In this document: positions 52,246 to 61,151 of the stretch, piece by piece | Layout of the letters: every line of letters begins with the position of its first letter | How positions within the stretch are numbered: position 1 is the first letter of the stretch | Source of the DNA: Rhizobium gallicum bv. gallicum R602sp | GTDB taxonomy: Bacteria; Pseudomonadota; Alphaproteobacteria; Rhizobiales; Rhizobiaceae | Assembly (NCBI RefSeq): GCF_000816845.1 | Contig: NZ_CP006880.1 | Location: forward strand, 1,674,001 to 1,738,000 | Length of the DNA stretch: 64,000 bases | Direction of reading: 5' to 3' | Made by a program: the position numbers and the translations under genes | Notes under the pieces: generated by a model | Database searches by the model: none | What the model was told of the DNA's origin: nothing | The model's input: the letters and a program-made list of their open reading frames with translations, nothing else

Positions 52246-53261
52246 GCGCCCTGCCCCTTGAAGTCGAGACGTCCACGCTGAATGAGATAGATGAAGACCG
52301 GCCCACCCAGAAGCGCCGTGATGATACCGACGGGCAATTCCTTGGGTATGGCAATCGTCCGGGCAATGAGGTCCGCACAGGTGACCATCAGCGCCCCAAT
52401 AGCCGCAGTCAGGGCGATTTCCCAAACGGCCCCCCGCGGCTTCAGCAGACGAGCTATATGGGGCGCAGCAAGGCCGACGAAGGCGACAGGACCCGCCACG
52501 GGGGCAACGCCTGCGACGGGACAGATTCCGAGAACTAGGAGAATCGGCTTCCAGACATTGAGTTGGAGGCCCATGCCCGCGGCAGCGTGGTCGCTGAGTG
52601 AAAACATGGCGATCACGCGGTGCAGCAACAAGGCGCCTGCCACGCCAACGACAGCCCATGGCAGCATATGAATCACGTGCGACCACGTGCGCCCCTGGAA
52701 GCCTCCGGACAACCAGAACAGAAGCGCGGTCGATTGCGGCCCTGCCAGGAGCAAGACGTAAATCGTGATAGCGCCCAGGAAAAGGGAAATGCTGACGCCG
52801 CCGAGCGCCAGGTGCAGCGGACGTCCGTTTCCGCCGCGCGACACCCAGAAGGTCACCGAAGCAGCGGCAAGACCGCCCGCAAGGCCAACGAACGGATAAT
52901 AGGCTGAAGAAAGCCACGGTAGAAGAACGAAGCAGCCTACGATAGGCGCGATCGCTCCGGCAGTCACGCCCGTGATTCCCGGATCTGCGAGTGGATTGCG
53001 CGTCAGCGCCTGTAGAAGATACCCCGAAACCGCCAGTCCGGCACCCGCGATGGAAGCCGCAAGGCTTCGCGGCAGCCTCAGGGTCCAGACAAGGATCGAG
53101 TCGATCTTGCCGTCTGGAGCCCAAAGCACGCGCAGGACACTCTCGAGAGATAGCATTTTCGCGCCTGGCAGCAGCCCCAGGACGATGATCAACAAAGTCG
53201 CGGCGACGACGAACCCAATGGCTATTGAGGATTTCCGTGCGTCCATCGTCGTCGCGATCAT
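52242..53261 (-). CDS. Iron-siderophore-type ABC permease (FecC / FhuB-like)
   Basis: 339 residues of the FecCD family: LRLPRSLAASIAGAGLAVSGYLLQALTRNPLADPGITGVTAGAI and GPVAFVGLAAPHIARLLKP are diagnostic. ATG 53261 follows the binding-protein stop by five bases; ATG 53246 is an alternative. Two separate permeases, not a fused FhuB, fit a catecholate or citrate-type system. The actual siderophore is unknown. Confidence 0.9.
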   Translation of the reverse strand: MIATTMDARKSSIAIGFVVAATLLIIVLGLLPGAKMLSLESVLRVLWAPDGKIDSILVWTLRLPRSLAASIAGAGLAVSGYLLQALTRNPLADPGITGVTAGAIAPIVGCFVLLPWLSSAYYPFVGLAGGLAAASVTFWVSRGGNGRPLHLALGGVSISLFLGAITIYVLLLAGPQSTALLFWLSGGFQGRTWSHVIHMLPWAVVGVAGALLLHRVIAMFSLSDHAAAGMGLQLNVWKPILLVLGICPVAGVAPVAGPVAFVGLAAPHIARLLKPRGAVWEIALTAAIGALMVTCADLIARTIAIPKELPVGIITALLGGPVFIYLIQRGRLDFKGQGA

Positions 53262-53266
53262 TAGCC

Positions 53267-54235
53267 TTAGTTCTGGGCCTCACCCGGAATGATCTTCGCA
53301 GCTTCCGCCCTCACGTCGACGGCAGAAAACGCATCGGGATAGAGATAGTGGGCGGCCTCACGCAGGACGATCTCGCGGGCAATCGGACCGTTCGTCTCGA
53401 CCCACTGGTCGCCGACGTAGAAGACCCGCTTGTTCTTCACGGCGGTGAGCTCCTGCCAGATCGGGTTGTTCTCATGCGGCCGGTCCGAACCAGAGTCATA
53501 GATGAAGAGAACTTCGGGATCCTTCTCGAGCATTGTCTCCAGGCTCAAATCGATGCCGAACTCCCCGCCCGGCGTCATGTTTCCGGCGATGTTGTCGCCG
53601 CCGATCGCAGTTACGATGGAGGCAGCCGTATTTTCGGTGTGGAACGCAAAGGGTGTTTCGCCACCCCACATGATCGCGAACCGGGGGCGCACGTCCTTGG
53701 GTGCCTTTGCCGCAAAATCGGCAAGATGCTCGCGGAACTCCTTGTTGAGCTGGATGCCGCGCTCAGGGTTGCCGAGGATTTTTGAAAGCTCTGCGATCTC
53801 GCGGTCGCTCCCGTCCAGGAGCTCCATGTTAAAGGCGACGAAGGGAGCAATCTTTTCGAGTTGCGGTGCATTGCCGAGCGTGTAACGGCGGATCGCGACG
53901 ATCAGGTCGGGCTTAGCCTCCGACAAAAGCTCGAGATTAGGCTTGGCGCGCTGGCCGATCTGCTTCATACCCGCAGTCATGCCAAGAAGAAAGTCAGGTT
54001 CGCGGCCGGCTGTCATGTAGGTGCTGGCGACGGGCTTGATACCCAATGCGAGCGCTACGTCATCCGCAAAATACGAGATCGAAGCGATTCGCTTCGGTTG
54101 AAATGGAACCTCGACTTTGACCCCGCGGTCATCGGTAACTGAAAGCGTCTTGCCGTCCTGGGCATAGACAGTGCTGCTAGTCATCATAGCCAGCAGACCA
54201 AGAAGTGTGATGATCTTACGTGCGTTGTTCGTCAT
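53267..54235 (-). CDS. Iron-siderophore-type periplasmic binding protein (FecB / FepB-like)
   Basis: 322 residues. A signal peptide (IITLLGLLAMMTSSTVYAQ, ending near residue 26) leads into a type III binding fold: VTDDRGVKVEVPFQPKRIASISYFADDVALALGIKPVAS, LSEAKPDLIVA and the C-terminal NGPIAREIVLREAAHYLYPDAF. It opens the operon. ATG 54235 has a G-rich ribosome site. No clear iron-regulator box was recognised upstream. Confidence 0.9.
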   Translation of the reverse strand: MTNNARKIITLLGLLAMMTSSTVYAQDGKTLSVTDDRGVKVEVPFQPKRIASISYFADDVALALGIKPVASTYMTAGREPDFLLGMTAGMKQIGQRAKPNLELLSEAKPDLIVAIRRYTLGNAPQLEKIAPFVAFNMELLDGSDREIAELSKILGNPERGIQLNKEFREHLADFAAKAPKDVRPRFAIMWGGETPFAFHTENTAASIVTAIGGDNIAGNMTPGGEFGIDLSLETMLEKDPEVLFIYDSGSDRPHENNPIWQELTAVKNKRVFYVGDQWVETNGPIAREIVLREAAHYLYPDAFSAVDVRAEAAKIIPGEAQN

Positions 54236-54467
54236 CGCGATACCCCCACCAGAATGTGCGACATCGCTTTAACCGCTAAAGAGGAGTACGGCAATCCACT
54301 TTGATGCGATGAGCGGCGTGGCAAATTGTTTTCCAGGAGCGGGAGCTCGGCGAGATCAGCACATAATTCTGGTTCCTCTATGCGTCGGACCCTGTTGCGG
54401 GCATTAGCGCGCGGCCCAAGCGATCATCGCCATACCTGGCCTGGGCGTGGTCTGCAGAGGATACGCG

Positions 54468-54495
54468 TTGACGACGTGCAAATTCCTCTCTAGCT
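54468..54495 (+). promoter_or_regulatory. Candidate promoter of the structured RNA
   Basis: TTGACG (54468-54473) followed after 16 bases by CTAGCT (54490-54495) resembles the rhizobial vegetative promoter (TTGAC, then a CTATAT-like -10). A start near 54503 would give an RNA of about 115 bases ending at the terminator. Tentative. Confidence 0.35.
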
Positions 54496-54538
54496 GTATC
54501 CTCATGAAGATCGCAATGGTTCTCGTCGTGGTGATAGG

Positions 54539-54616
54539 GCGCATGGGCAGGATGGTATAATCATCCGGCGAAAGCACCCATGCGCGGTAAGCAGGCTCCT
54601 GACGGGGCCTTTTTTT
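54539..54616 (+). ncRNA. Structured RNA (sRNA or leader) with intrinsic terminator upstream of the MFS gene
   Basis: A perfect 9-bp outer stem, GCGCATGGG (54539-54547) with CCCATGCGC (54577-54585), encloses two inner hairpins: GGATG / CATCC (54550-54554, 54562-54566) and a small GC-GAAA-GC (54568-54575). This three-way-junction shape is followed by a terminator at 54594-54616. It ends 67 bases before the MFS start. It could be a free small RNA or a leader that controls the exporter by termination. It matches no riboswitch consensus I know. Confidence 0.55.
54594..54616 (+). terminator. Intrinsic terminator
   Basis: GGCTCC (54594-54599), loop TGAC, and GGGGCC (54604-54609) form a 6-bp stem with one G-U pair, followed at once by seven T (54610-54616). 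A textbook Rho-independent terminator in front of, not after, a gene on the same strand. Confidence 0.8.
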
Positions 54617-54639
54617 ATGCCCCCGAGATTGGGCCGCGC

Positions 54640-54671
54640 CTCGTCAGACTTCCGCAATCCCTACTGACGAG
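54640..54671. promoter_or_regulatory. Inverted repeat just before the MFS start
   Basis: CTCGTCAG (54640-54647) and CTGACGAG (54664-54671) are perfect 8-bp arms around 16 bases, ending 12 bases before the MFS ATG. It could be a regulator operator or a second leader hairpin covering the ribosome site region. Confidence 0.4.
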
Positions 54672-54683
54672 ACGGACAAAACC

Positions 54684-55943
54684 ATGACGAGCGAAAATCC
54701 CCTTCAGACGTCGTGCACCCGATTGACCGGCAAAACGGACAAAACCCTGACGACTGCCCCGCCCCGGCTAGCGACCCTCATCTTGCTTTCGGCGCTTGCG
54801 GTGCTGCCGGTGAACATGATCTTGCCGTCGCTTCCGAACATTGCAGCCACGTTCCAAGCTGATTTCGCGCTCGTCAATCTTTCGGTTGCGGGCTATGCAA
54901 CGGCAACGGCGCTGACAGCGGTCATCGCAGGGGCGATGACGGATCGATATGGGCGCAGGCCGGTCGTATTGATGGCTGTCTCCATCTTCATTGTCGCGTC
55001 CGTTGGCTGTGCACTGGCGACCAATATCGGCGTTTTCCTTCTGTTTCGAACAATGCAGGCGTCCATTGCTGCGTGTTTTTCCGTGGCCCTCGTCCTGATC
55101 AAGGAGACATCGGGCGAGCGCGAAGCCGCAAGCAAAATCGGCTACGCCGCCGTGGGATGGGCAGTTGCGCCGATGCTCGGTCCGATATTTGGCGGGACGT
55201 TGGACGAGTTGTTTGGATGGCGGGCGAGCTTTATTGTCTTTGCGGTCCTTGGTGCAGCTATGCTCGCTTTGGCCCTTTGTGATTTAAGGGAAACGGCCGC
55301 GCACTCACAGAGACCGCATGGGAACTATCTTGCCGCCTATGGACAGCTCCTGAGTTCGGCGCGGTTCTGGGCCTACACCCTGTGTATGGCCTGGTCCATG
55401 GGAACACTTTACATCTTCCTGGGCGGAGCACCACTGGCCGTCGGTCACACGCTCGACGGCTCAAGTGCGAAACTCGGCTTGTACATGGGGTTGGTCCCGG
55501 CGGGCTTCATCCTGGGTAGCTATTTGGCTGGCCGCTTCGCCTCAAAGCACGCGCTAGGCGCCACCCTCATTGTCGGGCGGCTCATAACGTGTATGGGGCT
55601 GTTGGTTGGCCTGATCCTATCGATTTTGGCGACAGCAGCCCACGTTCTTGCGTTCTTTGGGCCTTGCATGTTCATCGGCATCGGCAATGGACTGACCATG
55701 CCCGCCGCCAACACAGGCGTGCTGTCGGTGCGCGCCGATCTCGCCGGTACCGCGGCGGGGCTGGCCGCTGCAATGACAACCGCTGGCGGTGCGCTCACAG
55801 CCTCAATCGCCGGCCTGTTCCTTGTGAAGGCAGGTGCAACGCATGTACTGCTCGGTATGATGCTGATATCGGCATCACTCGCATTGCTGGCAGCAATTTT
55901 GGCCGCATTTGTCGATTGGCGTGCCTCCAAGATGGTTTCCTAG
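54684..55943 (+). CDS. MFS drug-resistance exporter (Bcr / CflA type)
   Basis: 419 residues with 12 predicted spans. Start of helix 1 is LATLILLSALAVLPVNMILPSLPNIA, a Bcr/CflA pattern; motif A is GAMTDRYGRRPVVL between helices 2 and 3, and LGPIFGGTLDELFGWRASF matches the helix 5 antiporter region. An exporter of a small drug-like molecule, driven by protons. Its position beside an iron-siderophore importer allows siderophore or metabolite export, but this is speculative. Preceded by the structured RNA. Confidence 0.85.
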   Translation: MTSENPLQTSCTRLTGKTDKTLTTAPPRLATLILLSALAVLPVNMILPSLPNIAATFQADFALVNLSVAGYATATALTAVIAGAMTDRYGRRPVVLMAVSIFIVASVGCALATNIGVFLLFRTMQASIAACFSVALVLIKETSGEREAASKIGYAAVGWAVAPMLGPIFGGTLDELFGWRASFIVFAVLGAAMLALALCDLRETAAHSQRPHGNYLAAYGQLLSSARFWAYTLCMAWSMGTLYIFLGGAPLAVGHTLDGSSAKLGLYMGLVPAGFILGSYLAGRFASKHALGATLIVGRLITCMGLLVGLILSILATAAHVLAFFGPCMFIGIGNGLTMPAANTGVLSVRADLAGTAAGLAAAMTTAGGALTASIAGLFLVKAGATHVLLGMMLISASLALLAAILAAFVDWRASKMVS

Positions 55944-56229
55944 GAGTAGCCGATTTCCATTGCTCAGTGCATCTAAGCCTTGGGGTTTCTTCTCGCGAAA
56001 ACATGCTCGTCTTCCGGCTCGCGCGCACTCTCTCGCGCGTCATGGTCGGCCAACGAGACGCGCGTTCACCCCACATCTGGCGATCTGGCCCTGCAACTGC
56101 TGCCCGCACTCATCGCCTTTTGCTCGCATGATCACCGCCGAAAACAGCCAAGCCGGCCCGTTCAACTTCGGGCTCACTATCCAGCGCAAGCTCTTTAGGG
56201 CTTGGTGGAAAATCGACGTCATGCGGAAC

Positions 56230-56580
56230 TCATTCCTTTTGAATGACGCAGAACGTGTTGCCGTCTGGATCAGCCAAGACGATGTAGTCCGCTTCCTCTG
56301 GATAGCGCCAGTTGACGCGTTGCGCGCCGATTAACAACAACCGCTCGACTTCGGCTTTTTGATTGGATGCGTAAAGATCGAGATGATGGCGCTGATGCGT
56401 TTCAGGATCAGATGAGACGATTGTGATCGCCATCTGTTGCCCCTCGCCCTTTTTCGGAACGAGGATCGCCCAATCCGCCGACGGCTCCCTCGCGGGCTTA
56501 TAATTCAAAGCAGCGCACCAGAATTCAATGGCACGCGGGACATCCCTTACACCCCAGACAATCGAACCTATCTTGAGCAT
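56230..56580 (-). CDS. Glyoxalase / VOC family protein
   Basis: 116 residues from ATG 56580, with a strong AAGGAGG ribosome site. The VOC pattern is GSIVWGVRDVPRAIEFWCAALNYKPAR, then HHLDLYA and the C-terminal VLADPDGNTFCVIQKE. This is the antibiotic-resistance / dioxygenase-like branch without a clear glyoxalase I metal set. Substrate unknown. The stretch 55944-56229 before it holds no gene. Confidence 0.82.
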   Translation of the reverse strand: MLKIGSIVWGVRDVPRAIEFWCAALNYKPAREPSADWAILVPKKGEGQQMAITIVSSDPETHQRHHLDLYASNQKAEVERLLLIGAQRVNWRYPEEADYIVLADPDGNTFCVIQKE

Positions 56581-57155
56581 TCTTCCTCCTTTTTCCGACA
56601 CCTACGCGCGCTAAATGACCGCTAAGATCTGTGACGGCCGAATGCGGTGCCCGCGTGCCGGAGCAACCACCGACGATCAGATAGCGAGCATGTTCCACCT
56701 GCCGGCGCGCATAGCCAATGCGCTCTCGTTCAACATGCGCTGTCCATCCAGCTCCTGAACCGGCCCAAAATGCATCTTTCACATCAAAACCTGACCGGCT
56801 TGGCTGTTCCATAAATTTCGCAGCCAAGGCCGCGAACCTCACGTTTTCAAGATGATCAATCCGTCGGTTCAGGCAGGCTTTGTTTCCTCGAACATCAATG
56901 CCCGCCCGTCGAAGTGTTCGTGCCCCTCCTGCAAATGCCTCGATGCCGCCCATCTTGATCAAGGTGGACGCCGATCTACCTTCTTTTCTAACAGGCGAGA
57001 GCCCTGCAATCGGTAGATAATATGTGTCCGGAAACCTTCTGCAGCCATCGACCGGTCGTCCCTCCATTGAAGGATCGTCCCGCCTTCGTTGGTCCTGATT
57101 GTGATCCACTCTCTTTAAGATCGCGAAAAAGCAGAGGCAACCAAGGAGCACCGGC
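56581..57155. other. Stretch without an identified gene
   Basis: A long open frame runs leftward through this stretch (to 57187, 220 codons, entering the VOC gene) but its product is Arg/Ala-rich with no known domain, and it has no ribosome site; it is not called. The end nearest 57155 must hold the promoter and ribosome site (AAGGAG) of the next operon. Confidence 0.4.
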
Positions 57156-58046
57156 GTGTCCAGCTGGCGGAAAAGCAATCCCGACAACTTTAGGCAGGGC
57201 TTGGTTCAGAAAGGTCGATCACTGACAAACCAGATCGAGGTTTTAAACAGCGCGTGTTCCGCCACCGGTTCTTTATGGAGCGTCAGGAGAGGCCAATCTC
57301 CGGTCATCGCGACGGCAATCCATGACGGTCGGCTTATGCGGCAGGACTTGCTGCCGCTTTGTGCTTTGAGCGAGTCCGAGCGTCTTCGTGAGGAAGACCC
57401 CTTCACAGCCGTCCTGATCAGTGGCGTGCCGAACCAGATCGTTTTTCATCGTTCTCGGTTTGAGATCGATCTCAACCGGGGTCGCGAACAGGCCGTCTAC
57501 TTCCGTCCCGAGCAGGCTTGGGGGCTAACCGTCTGGAAAAATGGCCTTCCCGCCTCCCAACACTTGGCCTCGCTGATGGTTTACGATGACTACTATGAAA
57601 TGCTTGGCTCCCTTCTAAAGGCTATTGAGCGAAACCACGGGGAGTTCGTCCTTCTCGACGTCCACAGCTATAACCATCGCCGCGCCGGTCCCGACATCCG
57701 GACCGATCCCGAGCAAGCCCCAGATATCAACATCGGTACCTTCTCGATGGACCGCGATCGCTGGGCGCATGTCGTTGATCCGTTGATGGAGCACTTCCGA
57801 GCCTTCAAGATCGGAGACAAGCCGCTGGCTGTGGGCGAGAATATCGCCTTCCAGGGCAAGGGAGAGCAAACACGGTTTATCCATGAGCAGTTCCCCAAGA
57901 CGGGATGTGCCATCGCCATCGAGTTCAAGAAGATATTCATGGACGAATGGACCGGGCAGCCGGACAACGCCGTACTCGGCAAGCTTCGCGACGCGGTAAC
58001 GGCGGCGGTTCCGCTTCTGGAACGCATTGTGGGGCAGCCTCGATGA
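57156..58046 (+). CDS. N-formylglutamate amidohydrolase-like protein
   Basis: 296 residues from a GTG with AAGGAG seven bases upstream. FGase-family landmarks are SPVIATAIHDGRLMRQDLLP, REEDPFTAVLI, RSRFEIDLNRGREQAVYF, FVLLDVHSYNHRR and C-terminal AIEFKKIFMDEW, with the metal-binding His and Glu positions kept. FGases hydrolyse N-formylglutamate in histidine breakdown, but no hut gene is near. The stop overlaps the DUF1704 gene (ATGA). In this operon it more likely acts on an acylated amino acid or peptide linked to the ligase and peptidase. Confidence 0.85.
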   Translation: MSSWRKSNPDNFRQGLVQKGRSLTNQIEVLNSACSATGSLWSVRRGQSPVIATAIHDGRLMRQDLLPLCALSESERLREEDPFTAVLISGVPNQIVFHRSRFEIDLNRGREQAVYFRPEQAWGLTVWKNGLPASQHLASLMVYDDYYEMLGSLLKAIERNHGEFVLLDVHSYNHRRAGPDIRTDPEQAPDINIGTFSMDRDRWAHVVDPLMEHFRAFKIGDKPLAVGENIAFQGKGEQTRFIHEQFPKTGCAIAIEFKKIFMDEWTGQPDNAVLGKLRDAVTAAVPLLERIVGQPR

Positions 58047-59929
58047 TGCAACAGACGTCGGCAGTTCAGGAAAGTTGGCTGGAGGAGGTCACACAGTGTC
58101 TGCGTGATGATAAGCCGATCCGCAAGGAGCTGCCGGAAGGCGGGCGACTTCATATTGATCGACTGCTGCCCTTCCTCTTCATTTACGTTGAGACCCGCAA
58201 GACCGAAGAGGTTGCCCGCTCGGTAACACAGTCAAACGCTTCGTATCTTCTCGCATCGACCCCAAAGCAGGTCATGCCCGTCATCCAGGCTCTTAGCGCC
58301 ATCGCGGTCGAACGATTTGGATCATTCCTGGTCATCAGAAGCGGAGAGCTTGGTCGCGACAAGTTCCTTACCGATGACGCGCCCTATCTGCCCCCCTTCG
58401 AGGTTTCGGTCTGGTCAACCGAAAATGCCGTTGTAGCTAAAGAGGCATTCTCGCAGGCCGTCATGGCGAGCGAAGCTCGGTTTCGCACGCCAAGGGTCGA
58501 GGAACGAGGCGCTCCACCATCGGTGATCGATGAGGAAATTTCTATTTTACCCGGTTGCGCCGTCCTATCGGCCGAGTTTGCTCCGATCTACCGCGCGCCC
58601 GAGTCCGCACAGATATACCCGGAGCTTCGAGATCAGCTGATTGCAACCCTGTTCGATGCCGGGCTACGGGCATGTGCCGCATTCATAGGCTCTCGTGGCA
58701 TCTTGAAACTAACATCGCATCGATCCTTGGGCCGACGCGCCTTTGTTGATGCCGTGAGCCGTGTTGACCGGGGCATCGATGAAATTGCTTCGGCCTTTGA
58801 CGTGCTCCTTGCGGTTACCCCCATCAACGCTCAGCAGGCGTTTCAACAGTTCAAGTCGAACAGTTTCAAAGGCGATCCCGCCTTCCTCTACCGGCCTTTG
58901 ACCATCCAGGTCGAAAGCGCAAAGCAGCACCTCTTTTCGGTTTCCTTTGATCATATGGAAGACCCGGTTCTCTACGATCTTTATCGGGAAAAGCAGCGCG
59001 AAGTGGATTTGCAGCTTTCCTTGATCGCGTCGCGCCAGGCAGCCAGCTTCATTGAGTTCGGAAGAGCGTTGTACGGGCCTGTCGAACCGTCTCTTCTTGC
59101 CGAAGCCGAAAGCATTCTCGGCATGCTTTCGAACGACGACCCGGCTGATTTTGACGACCGGGTTTCCGAGGCGCCGAATGCGGACGCCAACTATGTTTCG
59201 CAACGGGCGCAGGCAATGATCGCTATGTATCGGCGGGCCTGGCCGGACTTCAAAGTCGAAATCGAGCTTCGCGATGATCTTCCATCAGGGTTGATGGTGA
59301 CCAATCATCGCCTTCTGATATCAAAGACGACCAATATGGATCGACGGCGCGTGGAGCCACTTCTTTCCCATGAGATCGGCGTCCACCTGCTCACCTACTT
59401 CAACGGATCCTCGCAAGGCCTGCGGCTCTTTCGCTCTGGCCTTTCTGGCTATGAAGGGATGCAGGAAGGTCTTGCGGTGTTCGCCGAATACCTCTCAGGC
59501 GGTATGACCGTGGAACGGCTGAAGTTAATTGCTGCCCGCGTCGTCGCATGCGCCGACATGCTTGCGGACGTGCCCTTTGAACATGCGTTCTATCGTCTGG
59601 TTCAGGATTATAAATTCACCCACTTCGGGGCGTTCAATCTTGCGCTGCGGGTCTACCGAGGCGGCGGTCTCGCCAAAGACGCGATCTACCTGAGAGGACT
59701 GCTTCAGCTCCTGGATCACCTCAAGCGCGGCGGTGCGCTTGAACCCTTCTGGATGGGAAAGATCGCCTCTTCTCATTTTGGCGTCATGGAAGAGCTTGCA
59801 GCACGCGGGTTGCTGAAGCAACCGTCTGTCTATCCGCTGTTTCTCGCCACCGGTGAAGGGCGCGAAAGGCTCGACAGGGCCAGACAGGGAATGCGGCCCA
59901 TCGACATGGTCCAACCAAAGGAAAGCTAG
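58043..59929 (+). CDS. DUF1704 'QEGLA' protein, predicted zinc metallopeptidase
   Basis: 628 residues, matching the family once named flavohemoglobin expression-modulating QEGLA motif protein. It has HEIGVH at 443-448 (HExxxH) and GMQEGLA with E475, 27 residues on, the zinc-ligand and catalytic pattern of this family. The eukaryotic members (MATCAP / KIAA0895 proteins) are tubulin tyrosine carboxypeptidases with the same motif, which suggests removal of a C-terminal residue in bacteria too. No signal peptide, so cytoplasmic. Bacterial substrate unknown. Sandwiched by the FGase-like and ATP-grasp genes, all tightly coupled. Confidence 0.85.
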   Translation: MMQQTSAVQESWLEEVTQCLRDDKPIRKELPEGGRLHIDRLLPFLFIYVETRKTEEVARSVTQSNASYLLASTPKQVMPVIQALSAIAVERFGSFLVIRSGELGRDKFLTDDAPYLPPFEVSVWSTENAVVAKEAFSQAVMASEARFRTPRVEERGAPPSVIDEEISILPGCAVLSAEFAPIYRAPESAQIYPELRDQLIATLFDAGLRACAAFIGSRGILKLTSHRSLGRRAFVDAVSRVDRGIDEIASAFDVLLAVTPINAQQAFQQFKSNSFKGDPAFLYRPLTIQVESAKQHLFSVSFDHMEDPVLYDLYREKQREVDLQLSLIASRQAASFIEFGRALYGPVEPSLLAEAESILGMLSNDDPADFDDRVSEAPNADANYVSQRAQAMIAMYRRAWPDFKVEIELRDDLPSGLMVTNHRLLISKTTNMDRRRVEPLLSHEIGVHLLTYFNGSSQGLRLFRSGLSGYEGMQEGLAVFAEYLSGGMTVERLKLIAARVVACADMLADVPFEHAFYRLVQDYKFTHFGAFNLALRVYRGGGLAKDAIYLRGLLQLLDHLKRGGALEPFWMGKIASSHFGVMEELAARGLLKQPSVYPLFLATGEGRERLDRARQGMRPIDMVQPKES

Positions 59930-60973
59930 ATGCGCATTGCGTTCTTCGTGAACTCCATCGAGGGCGAGGCTTCGTATTTTACGACGACGTCTCTGGCGAT
60001 TGCGGCGATGGCCCGTGGCCATGATATCTGCTACGTCACGCCCGATGGTTTTGTGCTTCGACCGGATGACAGTCTCTCTGTGCGGGCCATCATTCCAGGT
60101 GTTGGAAAACCCAAGAACGCCGACGCATTCATCGCGACCCTTAATGAGAAAACCTCGACCAAAACGATTGACGTGGTGGATGTCGATGTTCTCTTCCTGC
60201 GCAACGACCCATCCCTGGACGCCGATGAACGGCCTTGGGCAGCGCATGTCGGGGCAATGTTCGGACGGCTTGCGGTTGAGCGCGGCGTGATCGCCGTCAA
60301 TGATCCCGACGCCTTGGCGAAGGCCCAGAACAAGCTTTATTTTCAAGACTTCCCCGAAGTCATACGGCCGACTACTCTTATTTCCAAGAGCCTGGACGAG
60401 ATCAGGGCCTTCATCGACAGCCAGAAGCGTGGCGTCGTCCTCAAGCCGCTTCAAGGATCGGGCGGCCGGCACGTGTTCAAGATCAAATCAAGCAAGGAAT
60501 CCAATCTTAATCAGATATTCGAAGCAGTCAGCGGCGAGGGATATCTGATCGCCCAGGGCTATCTTCCCGATGCCGTCGAAGGCGATATTCGATTGTTTCT
60601 GATGAACGGCAGGCCGCTGGAAAAGGATGGTTCTTATGCGGCATTTCGCAGGGTCCCGGCAAAGGGCGAGGTGCGCTCCAACATCAGCGCGGCTGGAACC
60701 GCAGCCGCAGTGAAGGTCACGCCAGAAATCCTTGAGGTCGCCGAAATCGTAAGACCGAAGCTCGTCGCCGATGGCATGTTCTTGGTCGGTCTCGATATCA
60801 TTGGTTCCAAGATATTGGAGATCAACGTATTCACGCCGGGTGGGCTCCAAAACATTGAGCGGCTCTACGGCGTGGATTTCTCCTCCGTGGTGATCGAAGC
60901 GCTGGAAAAGAAGGTGAGCACGCGCGCGAATTACGGCAGCCGGTTGTCGAACGCAGTCCTGGCGACATTGTGA
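59930..60973 (+). CDS. GshB-like ATP-grasp ligase
   Basis: 347 residues, collinear with glutathione synthetase GshB: LRNDPSLDAD, GVVLKPLQGSGGRHVFKI, QGYLPDAVEGDIRLFLMNGRPL, VRSNISAAG, and FLVGLDIIGSKILEINVFTPGG with the metal-binding Glu and Asn. The usual GshB ending EINVTSP is EINVFTP here. It starts one base after the DUF1704 stop. It should form a peptide bond using ATP. The acceptor is unknown; glutathione, or a peptide or protein end trimmed by the neighbouring peptidase, are possibilities. Probably not the housekeeping gshB. Confidence 0.85.
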   Translation: MRIAFFVNSIEGEASYFTTTSLAIAAMARGHDICYVTPDGFVLRPDDSLSVRAIIPGVGKPKNADAFIATLNEKTSTKTIDVVDVDVLFLRNDPSLDADERPWAAHVGAMFGRLAVERGVIAVNDPDALAKAQNKLYFQDFPEVIRPTTLISKSLDEIRAFIDSQKRGVVLKPLQGSGGRHVFKIKSSKESNLNQIFEAVSGEGYLIAQGYLPDAVEGDIRLFLMNGRPLEKDGSYAAFRRVPAKGEVRSNISAAGTAAAVKVTPEILEVAEIVRPKLVADGMFLVGLDIIGSKILEINVFTPGGLQNIERLYGVDFSSVVIEALEKKVSTRANYGSRLSNAVLATL

Positions 60974-61151
60974 TCGGCCAGTCGTGCGAGTGTCAAATGT
61001 CACGCCAGGATCGGTTGCCCCAGAGCGTATAAATGACCCGCATGAGCCTGTCCCGTAAGTGTTCGCGGCAACGATTGTCGCCGAGGCCGCCATCTAGGCA
61101 CCGGACGTGATTTCGGCTACCTTTGAAAGGTCATTCCAGTCGTTGGGCCCT

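Noticed and set aside
54539..54616. Guanidine-II (mini-ykkC) or fluoride riboswitch
   Set aside because: The paired ACGR tetraloop hairpins of mini-ykkC and the fluoride pseudoknot pattern are not present.
56525..57187. 220-codon leftward open frame
   Set aside because: No recognised domain, no ribosome site, and it runs into the VOC gene; probably not coding.
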